Assembly (NCBI GenBank): GCA_964559125.1
Contig: CAZLGW010000013.1
Location: 76,012-140,011, forward strand
DNA length: 64,000 nucleotides
Direction of reading: 5' to 3'
Source: Ravibacter sp964559125
GTDB taxonomy: Bacteria > Bacteroidota > Bacteroidia > Cytophagales > Spirosomataceae
Position numbers and translations under genes: made by a program. The stretch's first letter is position 1. Each line of letters starts with the position of its first letter. Positions 40,441-49,427 of this stretch are shown here, piece by piece. The notes under the pieces are model-generated. The model was not told the origin of the DNA. It made no database searches and saw only the letters and a program-made list of their open reading frames with translations.

Positions 40441-42414
40441 TTACTGTGCAGCTACTTTCTCACCCAGGCTGAAGCTGAGCGGAACATTGCTTCCTTTCGG
40501 CGATACACGTACATATCCCGACATTTCCTGGTGCAGCGCAGAGCAGAAATCGGTACAGTACATAGGGAAGATACCTGTCCGGTCGGGAACCCACTTAAGC
40601 GTAAGCGTCTCGCCGGGCATGATCAGGAGCTCGGCATTGTTGGCGCCTTTGATCCCGAAACCGTGAGGTACGTCCCAATCCTGCTCGAGGTTGGTTACGT
40701 GGAAGTAAACCTCGTCTCCAAGCTTAATGCCCTCGATATTGTCGGGCGCAAAGTGGGAACGGATCGATGTCATGTAAACATGCACTTCGTTACCTTTTCT
40801 TTCTACCCGTGCATCCGATTCCCCGTTTGTTTTATAGGGGTGCTTGTTAGCATTTATATCGTATATTTTAAGCTGGTTGTCGCGGATCAGATCAGCAGTC
40901 ACTGCTTGTGCATAGTGAGGCTCGCCAATGGTAGGATAGTCAAGGATCAGCTCCATTTTATCTCCGCTGATATCATACAACTGCGCACTTTGCGAGAGCT
41001 CGGGCCCTGTAGGCAGGTAGCGGTCTTTGGTGATTTTATTATAAGCTACCAGGTATTTTGCATTCGGCTTTTTCGTATTACCTCCAGGTACCATCAGGTG
41101 ACCTACCGAATAATAAGTAGGTTGACGATCCAGTACTGTCAGGTCTTTGATGTTCCATTTTACAATTTCCGACGACACAAAGAACGAGGTATAGGCGTTC
41201 CCTTTGCCGTCAAACTCTGTATGCAGGGGACCAAGGCCCGGCTTTTCGACTTCTCCATATAATGCCGCCTCGTATTTTACTACCGGTATACCGCTGTATT
41301 TTTCTGCCTCGAATTCATTGTCGGCAATTGCTTTCTGCAGCTTATCGAAGCTGAAAACAGGAATAAGCGCTGCGAGCTTACCACTTCCTACTATGTATTC
41401 GCCTGTCGGGTCGACATCACAGCCGTGGGGTGATTTCGGGCAGGGGATAAAGTAAACGATATCCGGGAATTCGGCGACATCCAGTACGGTTACTTCGGTT
41501 TTGATCTCCGATTTACCGGTATGGGTATGCTCGTCATATTTATTGTGCGCGTACCTGACCGACTCTTTCTTGCCTCTTCCGGCCTTGACATATTCTTCCG
41601 CTTTCTTCCAGTTTACCGCCATGATAAAGTCCTTATCATTTTTGGAAGCATTGACTTCCAGCAATGTGTTGGCCTGTTCGGTATTGTAGGTGCTAAAGAA
41701 AAACCAGCCGTGTGATTTGCCTTTTCCGGCCCTGGCAAGGTCAAAATTAACGCCGGGTGTTTTGAGCTGGAAGGCGATGTTCATTTCACCGTTATCCTTG
41801 TCTATACTCACAAAGCTGATATGTCCTTTGAAATTCTCCTTGTAGGTATCGATGGATACATCTCCCCCCGGGCCATCCTGCGGGACGCTGAAGCGTGTGC
41901 CCGCTACGATATATTCGGAGTTTTCAGTACCAAACGGAGAGCTGTGGTTTCCGCCGCTGTTGGGGAGCTCGATAATTTCGGCAGTACGGAAGGTTTTGAG
42001 ATCGATCCGTGCCAGACGGGGCGTATTGTTGCCGTTCACGAAAACCCATTTACCGTCTGCTTCCCCGTTTGTCTGCGACATTTCGACGTGGTGCAGGTCG
42101 TCCCAGGGTACGAAGCCGTGGGAAGTGTTGAGCATGGGCTTGGTTTCTTCGCTGTAGCCCCAGCCTTTTTCAGGGTCTACGGAAAACACCGGGATTACCC
42201 TCAGAAGACGGGCGCTGGGCAAACCGTATACGCTGAGCTGGCCGCTGAATCCGCCGGAGACAAAGTTGTAGAATTCGTCGTATTTTCCGGGTGCAACGTA
42301 CACTTTAGAAGCGGCATCACCGCTGACGGCATTACTTGTGCCTTTGGGTTTACATGAAATCACAGATGCCAGCGCGAGCAGCATCAAACCGGCAGTAATT
42401 TGTTTTTTTGCCAT
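40441..42414 (-). CDS. nosZ: Nitrous oxide reductase NosZ, clade II lipoprotein type
   Basis: The 657-residue protein reduces N2O to N2. The N-terminus is a Sec lipoprotein signal (SVISC), not a Tat signal, which marks clade II. Predicted CuZ histidines occur in DDLHHVEMS, GGNHSSPFG, PHGCDVDPTGEY, PLHTEFDGKGNAY and EPHYAQAV. The C-terminal cupredoxin domain has the CuA site C620-x3-C624-x3-H628-x2-M631 (YCTDFCSALHQEM) plus the His in VPHGFGI. Preceded by a cytochrome c gene at 42 bp spacing on the same strand. Confidence 0.97.
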   Translation of the reverse strand: MAKKQITAGLMLLALASVISCKPKGTSNAVSGDAASKVYVAPGKYDEFYNFVSGGFSGQLSVYGLPSARLLRVIPVFSVDPEKGWGYSEETKPMLNTSHGFVPWDDLHHVEMSQTNGEADGKWVFVNGNNTPRLARIDLKTFRTAEIIELPNSGGNHSSPFGTENSEYIVAGTRFSVPQDGPGGDVSIDTYKENFKGHISFVSIDKDNGEMNIAFQLKTPGVNFDLARAGKGKSHGWFFFSTYNTEQANTLLEVNASKNDKDFIMAVNWKKAEEYVKAGRGKKESVRYAHNKYDEHTHTGKSEIKTEVTVLDVAEFPDIVYFIPCPKSPHGCDVDPTGEYIVGSGKLAALIPVFSFDKLQKAIADNEFEAEKYSGIPVVKYEAALYGEVEKPGLGPLHTEFDGKGNAYTSFFVSSEIVKWNIKDLTVLDRQPTYYSVGHLMVPGGNTKKPNAKYLVAYNKITKDRYLPTGPELSQSAQLYDISGDKMELILDYPTIGEPHYAQAVTADLIRDNQLKIYDINANKHPYKTNGESDARVERKGNEVHVYMTSIRSHFAPDNIEGIKLGDEVYFHVTNLEQDWDVPHGFGIKGANNAELLIMPGETLTLKWVPDRTGIFPMYCTDFCSALHQEMSGYVRVSPKGSNVPLSFSLGEKVAAQ

Positions 42415-42474
42415 GATTGTGGGAAGTTGGATTTTATAAATTTCTTAAAGCGCGCATAGATTGCGGGAAAGCAG

Positions 42475-42972
42475 CTATTGAGCGCCGTCGTTCTGACGCA
42501 TGTATTCCACGAGGCTCCGTGCCTCGTCGTCGTTCAGATTCTGGTTGGGCATACGGACAAGGCATAGCTCAAGCTGGGCCTGCAGTTCCGGATCTTTGTC
42601 GATCATAGGATCAGGGTTGGTGATGAAGTTCATCAGCCAATGCAGTGTCCTTCTTTCAGTGACCCCTTTCCAGCCTGGGCCGACCAGCTTTTCGTCACTC
42701 ATTTTGTGGCACGAATTGCATTTTGTGGCAGAGATGTCTTTCCCTTTCGCTGCCATTGCGGCGTCGAGAGGGCCGACTTCTATGTTGGAGGCGTCGTATT
42801 TCCCTTCTCCGCGATTGGGGTCATAAGAATCCGTCCCTCCGGCTACAGCAGGAGACGAAGTTTTTTGTGTACCGGAAGCTGATTCTGACGATGTGCTTCC
42901 TCCGCCGCCACAGGCAGTGAGGATAAAAATCCAGGCTACAAAGCCTATTACCGAAATGTTCTTCTTGTTCAT
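42475..42972 (-). CDS. Cytochrome c lipoprotein, first gene of the nos operon
   Basis: The 165-residue protein has a lipobox (LTAC), a low-complexity Gly/Ser linker and one haem c domain with CNSCH and a distal Met in LVRMPNQNLNDDEARSLVEYM. It should donate electrons to the CuA site of NosZ. The operon order cytochrome c-nosZ-nosL-nosD-nosF-nosY is typical of Bacteroidota. Transcribed from the region with the palindrome at 43030-43051. Confidence 0.9.
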   Translation of the reverse strand: MNKKNISVIGFVAWIFILTACGGGGSTSSESASGTQKTSSPAVAGGTDSYDPNRGEGKYDASNIEVGPLDAAMAAKGKDISATKCNSCHKMSDEKLVGPGWKGVTERRTLHWLMNFITNPDPMIDKDPELQAQLELCLVRMPNQNLNDDEARSLVEYMRQNDGAQ

Positions 42973-43002
42973 ATTGATTATGGGGTATTAATGAATCCGG
43001 CT

Positions 43003-43051
43003 CAAAGTTGAGGTATGTGTCCGGATCATTTTTATGATTATAGTCATAAAA
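43003..43051 (-). promoter_or_regulatory. Candidate Crp/Fnr activator site and promoter of the nos operon
   Basis: TTTTATGA (43030-43037), six bases, and TCATAAAA (43044-43051) form a perfect palindrome with the TGA-N6-TCA core of Fnr and Crp sites. On the - strand a CAACTTTG near-match to TAnnTTTG lies at 43010-43003. With a start near 42998, the palindrome centre would sit about 42 bp upstream, the class II activator position. It also sits upstream of aspS, but 61 bp before that gene's -7 element. Confidence 0.6.
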
Positions 43052-43111
43052 GGGCGAATATTAGGATAGTGAAGGGGAGATGTTGGGATGCGCATTATCA
43101 GGAATATTAGT

Positions 43112-43119
43112 TACATTTG
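43112..43119 (+). promoter_or_regulatory. -7 promoter element of aspS
   Basis: TACATTTG is an exact TAnnTTTG match 46 bp before the aspS ATG. Confidence 0.5.
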
Positions 43120-43165
43120 CGGGCATATTTTATCTCCTTGCACTTTTACAATATTTTAAGTACGA

Positions 43166-44926
43166 ATGTTACGTTCACATACCTGTGGAGAATTAAGACC
43201 GGAAAATCTTGGGGAATCAGTAATACTGGCGGGGTGGATACAGCGAATCCGCGATAAGGGCGGTATGATTTGGGTTGATCTCCGCGACCGGTACGGGATT
43301 ACGCAACTGCTGCTGGAAGATGGGAAAACCCCGAAGGAAGTGATTCAACAGGTAAGAAATGCAGGAAGGGAGTGTGTTGTCCGTGCTTTTGGGAAGGTAG
43401 TCGAGCGGGTATCCAAAAATCCTAACCTGGCTACCGGCGATATAGAAATACGCCTCGAAAACCTGGAGCTGCTGAATCCGGCCAAGCTGCCCCCGTTCCT
43501 GATTGAAGATGAAACCGACGGAGGCGACGACCTCCGGATGAAATACCGTTATCTGGATCTGCGTCGTGATGTCGTCAGGAAAAACCTGGAACTACGGCAT
43601 TCGGTAGCACGTTTTACGAGGCAATATCTCGACGGACTGAATTTCATAGAAGTAGAGACTCCCGTACTGATCAAATCGACTCCGGAGGGAGCCCGCGATT
43701 TCGTAGTGCCAAGCCGTATGAACCCTGGAGAATTCTATGCCCTGCCGCAGTCTCCGCAGACGTTCAAGCAACTGCTTATGGTAGCGGGGTTTGACCGGTA
43801 CTACCAGATCGTAAAATGTTTCCGCGATGAGGACCTGCGTGCTGATCGTCAGCCGGAGTTTACACAGATAGACTGTGAAATGTCGTTTGCAGAGCAGGAA
43901 GACGTTTTGTCGACGTTCGAAGGGCTGATCCGGAACCTTTTCCTGAATGTGAAGGGGATCGAATTGCCCGAAATACCCAGGATGACGTATGCAGAAGCAA
44001 TGAGAAAGTACGGTTCCGACAAGCCTGATACCAGGTTTGGGATGGAGTTTGTGGAGCTGAAGGGTGAGGAGCGTGATCTTACTTCCGGGAAGGATTTCGT
44101 AGTATTCGACAGCGCTGCGCTGGTTGCGGGCATCAACGTGCCGGGAGCTGCCGGCTATACCCGCAAGCAGGTAGACGAGCTGACCGAATGGGTGAAAAGA
44201 CCGCAGATAGGCGCGAAGGGACTGGTGTATGTAAGGGTGAACGAGGACGGGACTCTGAAATCTTCTGTAGACAAGTTTTACGGCGAGGATGATCTGAAAA
44301 GCTGGGCATCGGCCTTCGGGGCGGCTGCCGGCGACCTGATATTGCTTCTTTGCGGAGAGCCTGACAAAACCCGCAAGCAGCTTTCCGAGCTGCGCCTGGA
44401 AATGGGCAGAAGACTGGGACTGAGAAACCCTGACGAATATAGGGTGTTGTGGGTAGTAGATTTTCCGCTCCTCGAATATGGAGAGGTAGAGCAGCGCTGG
44501 TTTGCCATGCACCATCCTTTTACATCGCCCAAGCCGGAAGATATTGCATTGCTCGACAGCGGCGATTTAGGGAAAGTAAGAGCAAATGCTTACGACCTGG
44601 TTATTAACGGTGTTGAAGTAGGAGGGGGGTCGGTTAGGATCTATCGGAAAGATCTCCAAAAGACCATGTTCGGCATACTGGGATTCTCGGAAGAGGAAGC
44701 CCAGGCCCAGTTCGGTTTTCTGATGAACGCTTTTGAATACGGCGCGCCTCCCCACGCCGGAATAGCATTCGGTTTCGACCGTCTGTGCTCTTTGTTCGGA
44801 GGAGTAGATTCTATCAGGGATTTTATCGCTTTTCCAAAAAACAACTCGGGACGGGACGTAATGATCGATAGCCCGGCGCCTATTGCAGAGAGCCAGCTGA
44901 AGGAGTTGGGGATAGAGGTGAGGTGA
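43166..44926 (+). CDS. aspS: Aspartyl-tRNA synthetase
   Basis: The 586-residue protein is a bacterial-type class II AspRS: an N-terminal OB-fold anticodon domain (VILAGWIQRIRDKGGMIWVDLRDRYGITQLL), motif 1 near ETPVLIKSTPEGARDFVVPSR, motif 2 FRDEDLRADRQPEFTQIDCEMSF, a GAD insertion domain (about 290-410) and motif 3 GIAFGFDRL. It charges tRNA-Asp (tRNA-Asn charging cannot be judged). It stands immediately upstream of the polysaccharide cluster, 39 bp from the first start. Confidence 0.97.
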   Translation: MLRSHTCGELRPENLGESVILAGWIQRIRDKGGMIWVDLRDRYGITQLLLEDGKTPKEVIQQVRNAGRECVVRAFGKVVERVSKNPNLATGDIEIRLENLELLNPAKLPPFLIEDETDGGDDLRMKYRYLDLRRDVVRKNLELRHSVARFTRQYLDGLNFIEVETPVLIKSTPEGARDFVVPSRMNPGEFYALPQSPQTFKQLLMVAGFDRYYQIVKCFRDEDLRADRQPEFTQIDCEMSFAEQEDVLSTFEGLIRNLFLNVKGIELPEIPRMTYAEAMRKYGSDKPDTRFGMEFVELKGEERDLTSGKDFVVFDSAALVAGINVPGAAGYTRKQVDELTEWVKRPQIGAKGLVYVRVNEDGTLKSSVDKFYGEDDLKSWASAFGAAAGDLILLLCGEPDKTRKQLSELRLEMGRRLGLRNPDEYRVLWVVDFPLLEYGEVEQRWFAMHHPFTSPKPEDIALLDSGDLGKVRANAYDLVINGVEVGGGSVRIYRKDLQKTMFGILGFSEEEAQAQFGFLMNAFEYGAPPHAGIAFGFDRLCSLFGGVDSIRDFIAFPKNNSGRDVMIDSPAPIAESQLKELGIEVR

Positions 44927-44965
44927 TTGGGAGAGCTTTACAACGAGCAACTTTACAAATACATA

Positions 44966-47293
44966 ATGCAGAAAAAAACATTTTTAAATATCCGCACTCT
45001 TCTTTCTGTTTTAATATTGCTGAGCTTATCGTTAATGGAAAGCCCGGGGCAAACCAAATTAAGTTCTGCTGAGGCGCTCCAGTTTTATAAAGAAGCCAAG
45101 GCAAAAGGAATGAGCGACGCGGAAATAGAAAAGATGGCTTTGGCAAATGGCTTGACGGCCAGCGATTTGCTCCAGTTAAGGCAGGAGATAGCAGCTGATC
45201 TGGGAAATCAGGTTGTAGACGATCACATAAGGGAGTCCAGTTCGCTTAGAGAAGCAGCTCCGACTACTACAACGAACAGTCGGGAAGCGCCTGTGGATAC
45301 GATCCAGGAGTCCAATCAGCTATTCGGCCAGTCTTTTTTCTCCCAGCGGGAAATATCCTTTGAGCCCAACCTCCAGATCCCTACGCCGATCAATTATATT
45401 GTAGGGCCCGGCGACGAGATACTCGTTGATGTTTCGGGCAATGCCGTCAATAGTTACAGGCTCAGAGTGAGTCCGGAAGGGACCGTGAACCTTGCCAATT
45501 TCCCACCTTTTTATGTAAGCGGGCTTACGATGGATGAGGCGCAGAAGAGAATTATTTCCAGACTAAAAACCGCTTATTCAGGACCGGGAATCCATACCAA
45601 TATTACCCTGGCAAGGATAAGGAGCATCACCATTACCGTTACCGGCGAGGTGCGGTCTCCGGGTACCTATACCGTCCCTTCGCTGGCTACGGCGTTTCAT
45701 GCACTTTATGTTTCGGGCGGTCCGACAGCCAAGGGGACGATGCGGGAGATTGAAGTGATCAGGAATAACAAACCGGTCAGGAAAATCGACTTTTATAAAT
45801 TCCTGATCAACGGAGACGTCTCCGATAATATCATGCTGACTGACCAGGATATTATTTTCGTTCGTCCTTCGAAGTCGCTGGTATCTGTTCAGGGCGAGGT
45901 AAAAACCCCGGGGATATTTGAAATGATTGAAAATGAAAGCTTTGAAAAGGCAGTGTCTTTTGCCGGTGGCTTTACCAGTGAGGCTTATAGCCATTCTGTC
46001 TCCTACCAAAGAAATACGGGTAAGGAATACCAATTGGGGCAGGTTTCCAACGAGCGTTACGGTAGCTTCCAGGTGAAAGACGGCGACAAGTTTACTGTCG
46101 GAAGGATACTGAATCGTTTTGTCAATCGTGTTACCGTCAGGGGGGCCGTGTATCGGCCTGGAGAGTATCCAATAAATGATGGGCTACAGACCGTGACGGG
46201 CCTGATAGGGGCTGCAGACGGCGTAATGGAAAATGCATTTCTCAACCGGGCGGTGCTTTACCGGCTGAACGATGTATTGGAGCCGGTTGTCGTTCCGATA
46301 GATCTCAAAAAGGTGCTGAGGGGTGAAGCAGAGGACATTAAGCTGAGGCGTGACGATATATTAGAAATAAAAACCGTTCAGGAACTGAGAGAAGAAGGGG
46401 CCGTATCGGTTTTCGGGGAAATAGCCATGCCAGGAGAATATGCTTTCAGAGAAGGGTTGACAGTTGGCGACGTTGTTTTTGAAGCCGGAGGCTATACATT
46501 TGGCGCCATACCGTTCCGTATAGAGGTCTCGAGGCGGATCAAGTCCGATACCATTAACCTCCCTTCTTCCCAGAATGTAAAGATTTTTCATTTAAACCTG
46601 GCCGATAATCTGGAGCTGACAAACGATGAGGAGAAGTTCCGGCTGGAACCTTTCGATCATATCTTTATCCGCAAATCGCCGCGTTATGAGACACAAAAGA
46701 TCTTTACAGTACTGGGACAGGTAAATTATCCGGGGAATTATACGGTAAGGCAATCAGTAGAACGGATTTCGGATGCTGTATCCAGGGCCGGTGGCCTGAA
46801 GGAAGACGCCTATCTGAATGCTGCCCAGTTCAGGCGGCGCGGCACTCCCATAGCGCTGGATCTGAATTCGATCATGCAAAAGCCGAATCAGCCGGCCAAT
46901 CTGTTGTTGCAGCAGGGAGATAGTCTATTAATCCCGGAAAAGCAGGAAACCGTAACGATAACAGGCGCGGTGCTGAATCCGTCTGTGGTGAATTATGATG
47001 GAAGTTATAACTTAAAGGACTATTTGACCCAGGCCGGAGGGTTTGTGGACAATGCCAACCGGAGAAATCTCTTTGTGACACATGCCAACGGGATAACGGA
47101 CCGTACTAAGCGGTTTTTGTTTTTCAGGAGTTATCCTAAGGTGGAGCCGGGTAGTCAGGTAATAGTGCCGTTGAGGGAGGTTGATCCCAATAAGCAGTCC
47201 TGGTCAAGGGGCGAAAGGGTGATGCTGATTAGTTCGCTTACTACTGTTGGAGTTACATTGGTAAGGGTAATACAGGAAATATATGCGAAGTGA
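44966..47293 (+). CDS. Outer-membrane polysaccharide exporter (Wza-like, multiple SLBB domains)
   Basis: Start ATG 44966 gives 775 residues with a signal peptide (LLSVLILLSLSLMESPGQ). The poly-export domain begins near INYIVGPGDEILVDVSGNAVNSYRLRVSPEGTVNL. Five or more SLBB repeats follow (ITVTGEVRSPGTYTVP, VSVQGEVKTPGIFEM, VTVRGAVYRPGEYPI, VSVFGEIAMPGEYAF, FTVLGQVNYPGNYTV, VTITGAVLNPSVVNY). A C-terminal hydrophobic segment (VMLISSLTTVGVTLVRVI) could anchor it. It forms the export channel for capsule or EPS. Confidence 0.9.
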   Translation: MQKKTFLNIRTLLSVLILLSLSLMESPGQTKLSSAEALQFYKEAKAKGMSDAEIEKMALANGLTASDLLQLRQEIAADLGNQVVDDHIRESSSLREAAPTTTTNSREAPVDTIQESNQLFGQSFFSQREISFEPNLQIPTPINYIVGPGDEILVDVSGNAVNSYRLRVSPEGTVNLANFPPFYVSGLTMDEAQKRIISRLKTAYSGPGIHTNITLARIRSITITVTGEVRSPGTYTVPSLATAFHALYVSGGPTAKGTMREIEVIRNNKPVRKIDFYKFLINGDVSDNIMLTDQDIIFVRPSKSLVSVQGEVKTPGIFEMIENESFEKAVSFAGGFTSEAYSHSVSYQRNTGKEYQLGQVSNERYGSFQVKDGDKFTVGRILNRFVNRVTVRGAVYRPGEYPINDGLQTVTGLIGAADGVMENAFLNRAVLYRLNDVLEPVVVPIDLKKVLRGEAEDIKLRRDDILEIKTVQELREEGAVSVFGEIAMPGEYAFREGLTVGDVVFEAGGYTFGAIPFRIEVSRRIKSDTINLPSSQNVKIFHLNLADNLELTNDEEKFRLEPFDHIFIRKSPRYETQKIFTVLGQVNYPGNYTVRQSVERISDAVSRAGGLKEDAYLNAAQFRRRGTPIALDLNSIMQKPNQPANLLLQQGDSLLIPEKQETVTITGAVLNPSVVNYDGSYNLKDYLTQAGGFVDNANRRNLFVTHANGITDRTKRFLFFRSYPKVEPGSQVIVPLREVDPNKQSWSRGERVMLISSLTTVGVTLVRVIQEIYAK

Positions 47294-47314
47294 TTTTTAT
47301 TAGTTAATAATAGA

Positions 47315-48325
47315 ATGATGTCTGAAGAAAATCAGCCTATACAACTACGGATATCGGATATAGTCCGCTTTATCCGGAGATATTTTTTTCTTTTTGTTAC
47401 GGTAGGGATATTATCGGGGGTTGGTGGCTATCTGTTTTCGTATACATTCCAGGATCAATATACCGCTACGGCATTGGTATTGCCAGAGTACTACTCAAAC
47501 AGTCTGGATACGGGATTGGGGGAACTCGCCAGCCTGGCAGGCCTTACCAGACGGAATCGTACCGAGGCAGTACGTCCGGACCTGTTTCCTGAAATTTTAT
47601 TAAGCACACCCAGTGTTATCAAACTTCTTACAGCTTCTGTTAGAGACCAGGAGGGAAGAGAATTGACGTTATTTAACTATCTGGATAGTACAGGAACGCC
47701 CCAACCATTTACAGAAAAACAACTAGCGGGTAGAGACTCCGTCATATTACTGACCCGAGATCAAAGAAGACTGATAGCTACCCTAAAAGGATGCATTACT
47801 GTAGCCTATGGGAAGATGAACGGGGTGTTGAGCATCAAAGTAGAATTGCCTGACCCTGTCCTGGCGGCAGGCGTGGCCAGAGTAGCGGTTGACTATCTGA
47901 CAGATTTTGTGGAAGATTATCGCACCGGTAAAGAAAGGAGAAGAGTGGAATTACTGGAAGAGCAGACAGCCCGGGCCGGAGAAAGATATCAGAGGGCTTT
48001 GGTTACTTTAAATACTTATCGCGATAAGAACCGGAATATTTTTACCAATACCGGAGGTATGGAGGGCCAAAAGCTGGAGTTGGAATTAAACAGGACGCAG
48101 TCACTTTTTAATGAGTTATCTCAGAAATTGGAGCTGGCCAGGCTACAGATGGAGGAGAATGCGGCTGTTCTCAAAATATTGGAACCACCCGTAGTCCCTT
48201 ACGCTACCAGCAGCCCGAGAAGGTTGATTATGGCGGCCAGTTATATGATGCTGGGATGTTTTTTAGCGCTTTGCTATGCGCTTTTTATCAGGGAGAAAGT
48301 ACATAAGAAATTTAATTTTGCCTAG
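47315..48325 (+). CDS. Wzz-type chain-length determinant
   Basis: The 336-residue protein has a Wzz domain: an N-terminal membrane helix (FFLFVTVGILSGVGGYLFSY) after LRISDIVRFIRRY, a periplasmic coiled-coil region (about 190-290) and a C-terminal helix (LIMAASYMMLGCFLALCYALFI) preceded by a proline-rich motif. No tyrosine-kinase domain is fused, so it looks like a chain-length regulator for a Wzy-dependent polymer. It lies 21 bp after the exporter gene. Confidence 0.88.
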   Translation: MMSEENQPIQLRISDIVRFIRRYFFLFVTVGILSGVGGYLFSYTFQDQYTATALVLPEYYSNSLDTGLGELASLAGLTRRNRTEAVRPDLFPEILLSTPSVIKLLTASVRDQEGRELTLFNYLDSTGTPQPFTEKQLAGRDSVILLTRDQRRLIATLKGCITVAYGKMNGVLSIKVELPDPVLAAGVARVAVDYLTDFVEDYRTGKERRRVELLEEQTARAGERYQRALVTLNTYRDKNRNIFTNTGGMEGQKLELELNRTQSLFNELSQKLELARLQMEENAAVLKILEPPVVPYATSSPRRLIMAASYMMLGCFLALCYALFIREKVHKKFNFA

Positions 48326-48394
48326 TTCTTTTCGATAAAAATGAGTGCGCAACGCATGTAGTTTATTAGAATAGGGATTGATGCCCACATTTTT

Positions 48395-49414
48395 ATGAAG
48401 ACTGACAAAGCGGAGTTATCTATTGTTTTACCGGTATATAATGTTGAACCCTATTTGAGAGAGTGTCTGGATTCTATCTATAGTGCAGGAATAGACAGTT
48501 TTGAGGTGATCGCGGTAAATGACGGCTCAACAGATGGGTGCCTGGTCATACTTGAAGAATACAAGGGCAGATACGATAATTTGATAATAGTTGATCAGGA
48601 GAATAAGGGACTTAGCGGCGCAAGAAATGCGGGGTTGGAAAAGGTATCAGGTGAATTTGCCTTTTTTTTCGATTCTGACGATATATTGACAAAAGGGATT
48701 TCTGTTTTTAAGTATATAAAACAGCTTGAAGAATGTGACGTATTCATTTTTGATGCCTTGGAATTTATAGATGATATTTCTAACGGTGTTATCCAGTCAG
48801 ATACATTCAGAAATGAAAAGATAGAAGGATATCCGATTAAATATTACGATAGCATAGAAATAGGATACGGGTTGGAAAGCTCCGGCCCTATCAAGTCAGT
48901 AAGCCTGAAGGGAATTGATTACCTGAATATTCTGAAAAGAAAAGATCACTATATTCCAGTGGTTTGGAGAAGAATATACAGGACCCGGTTTATTATGGAA
49001 AACAGGCTGTCGTATCTCATTGGAGTAAGTCCTGCCGAGGATGATCTTTTTATGTTTGAATCGCTATTACTGAATCCGCGTATCGTTTATTTTAATGTGC
49101 CTGTTATTTTATATAGGCGTAGGAGTGACTCCATTTCAGGAAAGAATGATAGGATAAGAAATTATAATTCATATTCGATTGTTCTTTCAGAGCTTTTAAA
49201 GTGGAAGACTATGCGCGATTCGTTTCAGCAGCCTGAAATTTTGAATTGGATATTTGACGTGTTTATCAGGAGAAAGCACAGAGAAAAACCTACATTGGGG
49301 GAGGCGTTGCAACTTGTGGAGTTGTCCAGACGATCCAATACCAGGATTTATTTTTCTTCGTATCTGAAAATGGGTGTCCGGGTATTAAAAAACTGGATAT
49401 TACCTTCCAGATAA
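48395..49414 (+). CDS. Family 2 glycosyltransferase
   Basis: The 339-residue protein is GT2 (GT-A fold): LSIVLPVYNVEPYLRECLDSI, the N-D-G-S-T motif in VIAVNDGSTDG, LSGARNAGLE, and the catalytic acidic motif FDSDD. The acceptor region contains RRIYRTRFI. It transfers a sugar, type unknown, to the growing repeat unit. Codon use is already more AT-rich than in the exporter. Confidence 0.88.
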   Translation: MKTDKAELSIVLPVYNVEPYLRECLDSIYSAGIDSFEVIAVNDGSTDGCLVILEEYKGRYDNLIIVDQENKGLSGARNAGLEKVSGEFAFFFDSDDILTKGISVFKYIKQLEECDVFIFDALEFIDDISNGVIQSDTFRNEKIEGYPIKYYDSIEIGYGLESSGPIKSVSLKGIDYLNILKRKDHYIPVVWRRIYRTRFIMENRLSYLIGVSPAEDDLFMFESLLLNPRIVYFNVPVILYRRRSDSISGKNDRIRNYNSYSIVLSELLKWKTMRDSFQQPEILNWIFDVFIRRKHREKPTLGEALQLVELSRRSNTRIYFSSYLKMGVRVLKNWILPSR

Positions 49415-49427
49415 TCTATTAACTCTC

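Noticed and set aside
40531..42357. Plus-strand frames opposite nosZ
   Set aside because: NosZ is unmistakable with intact CuA and CuZ ligands; these are reverse-complement artefacts.
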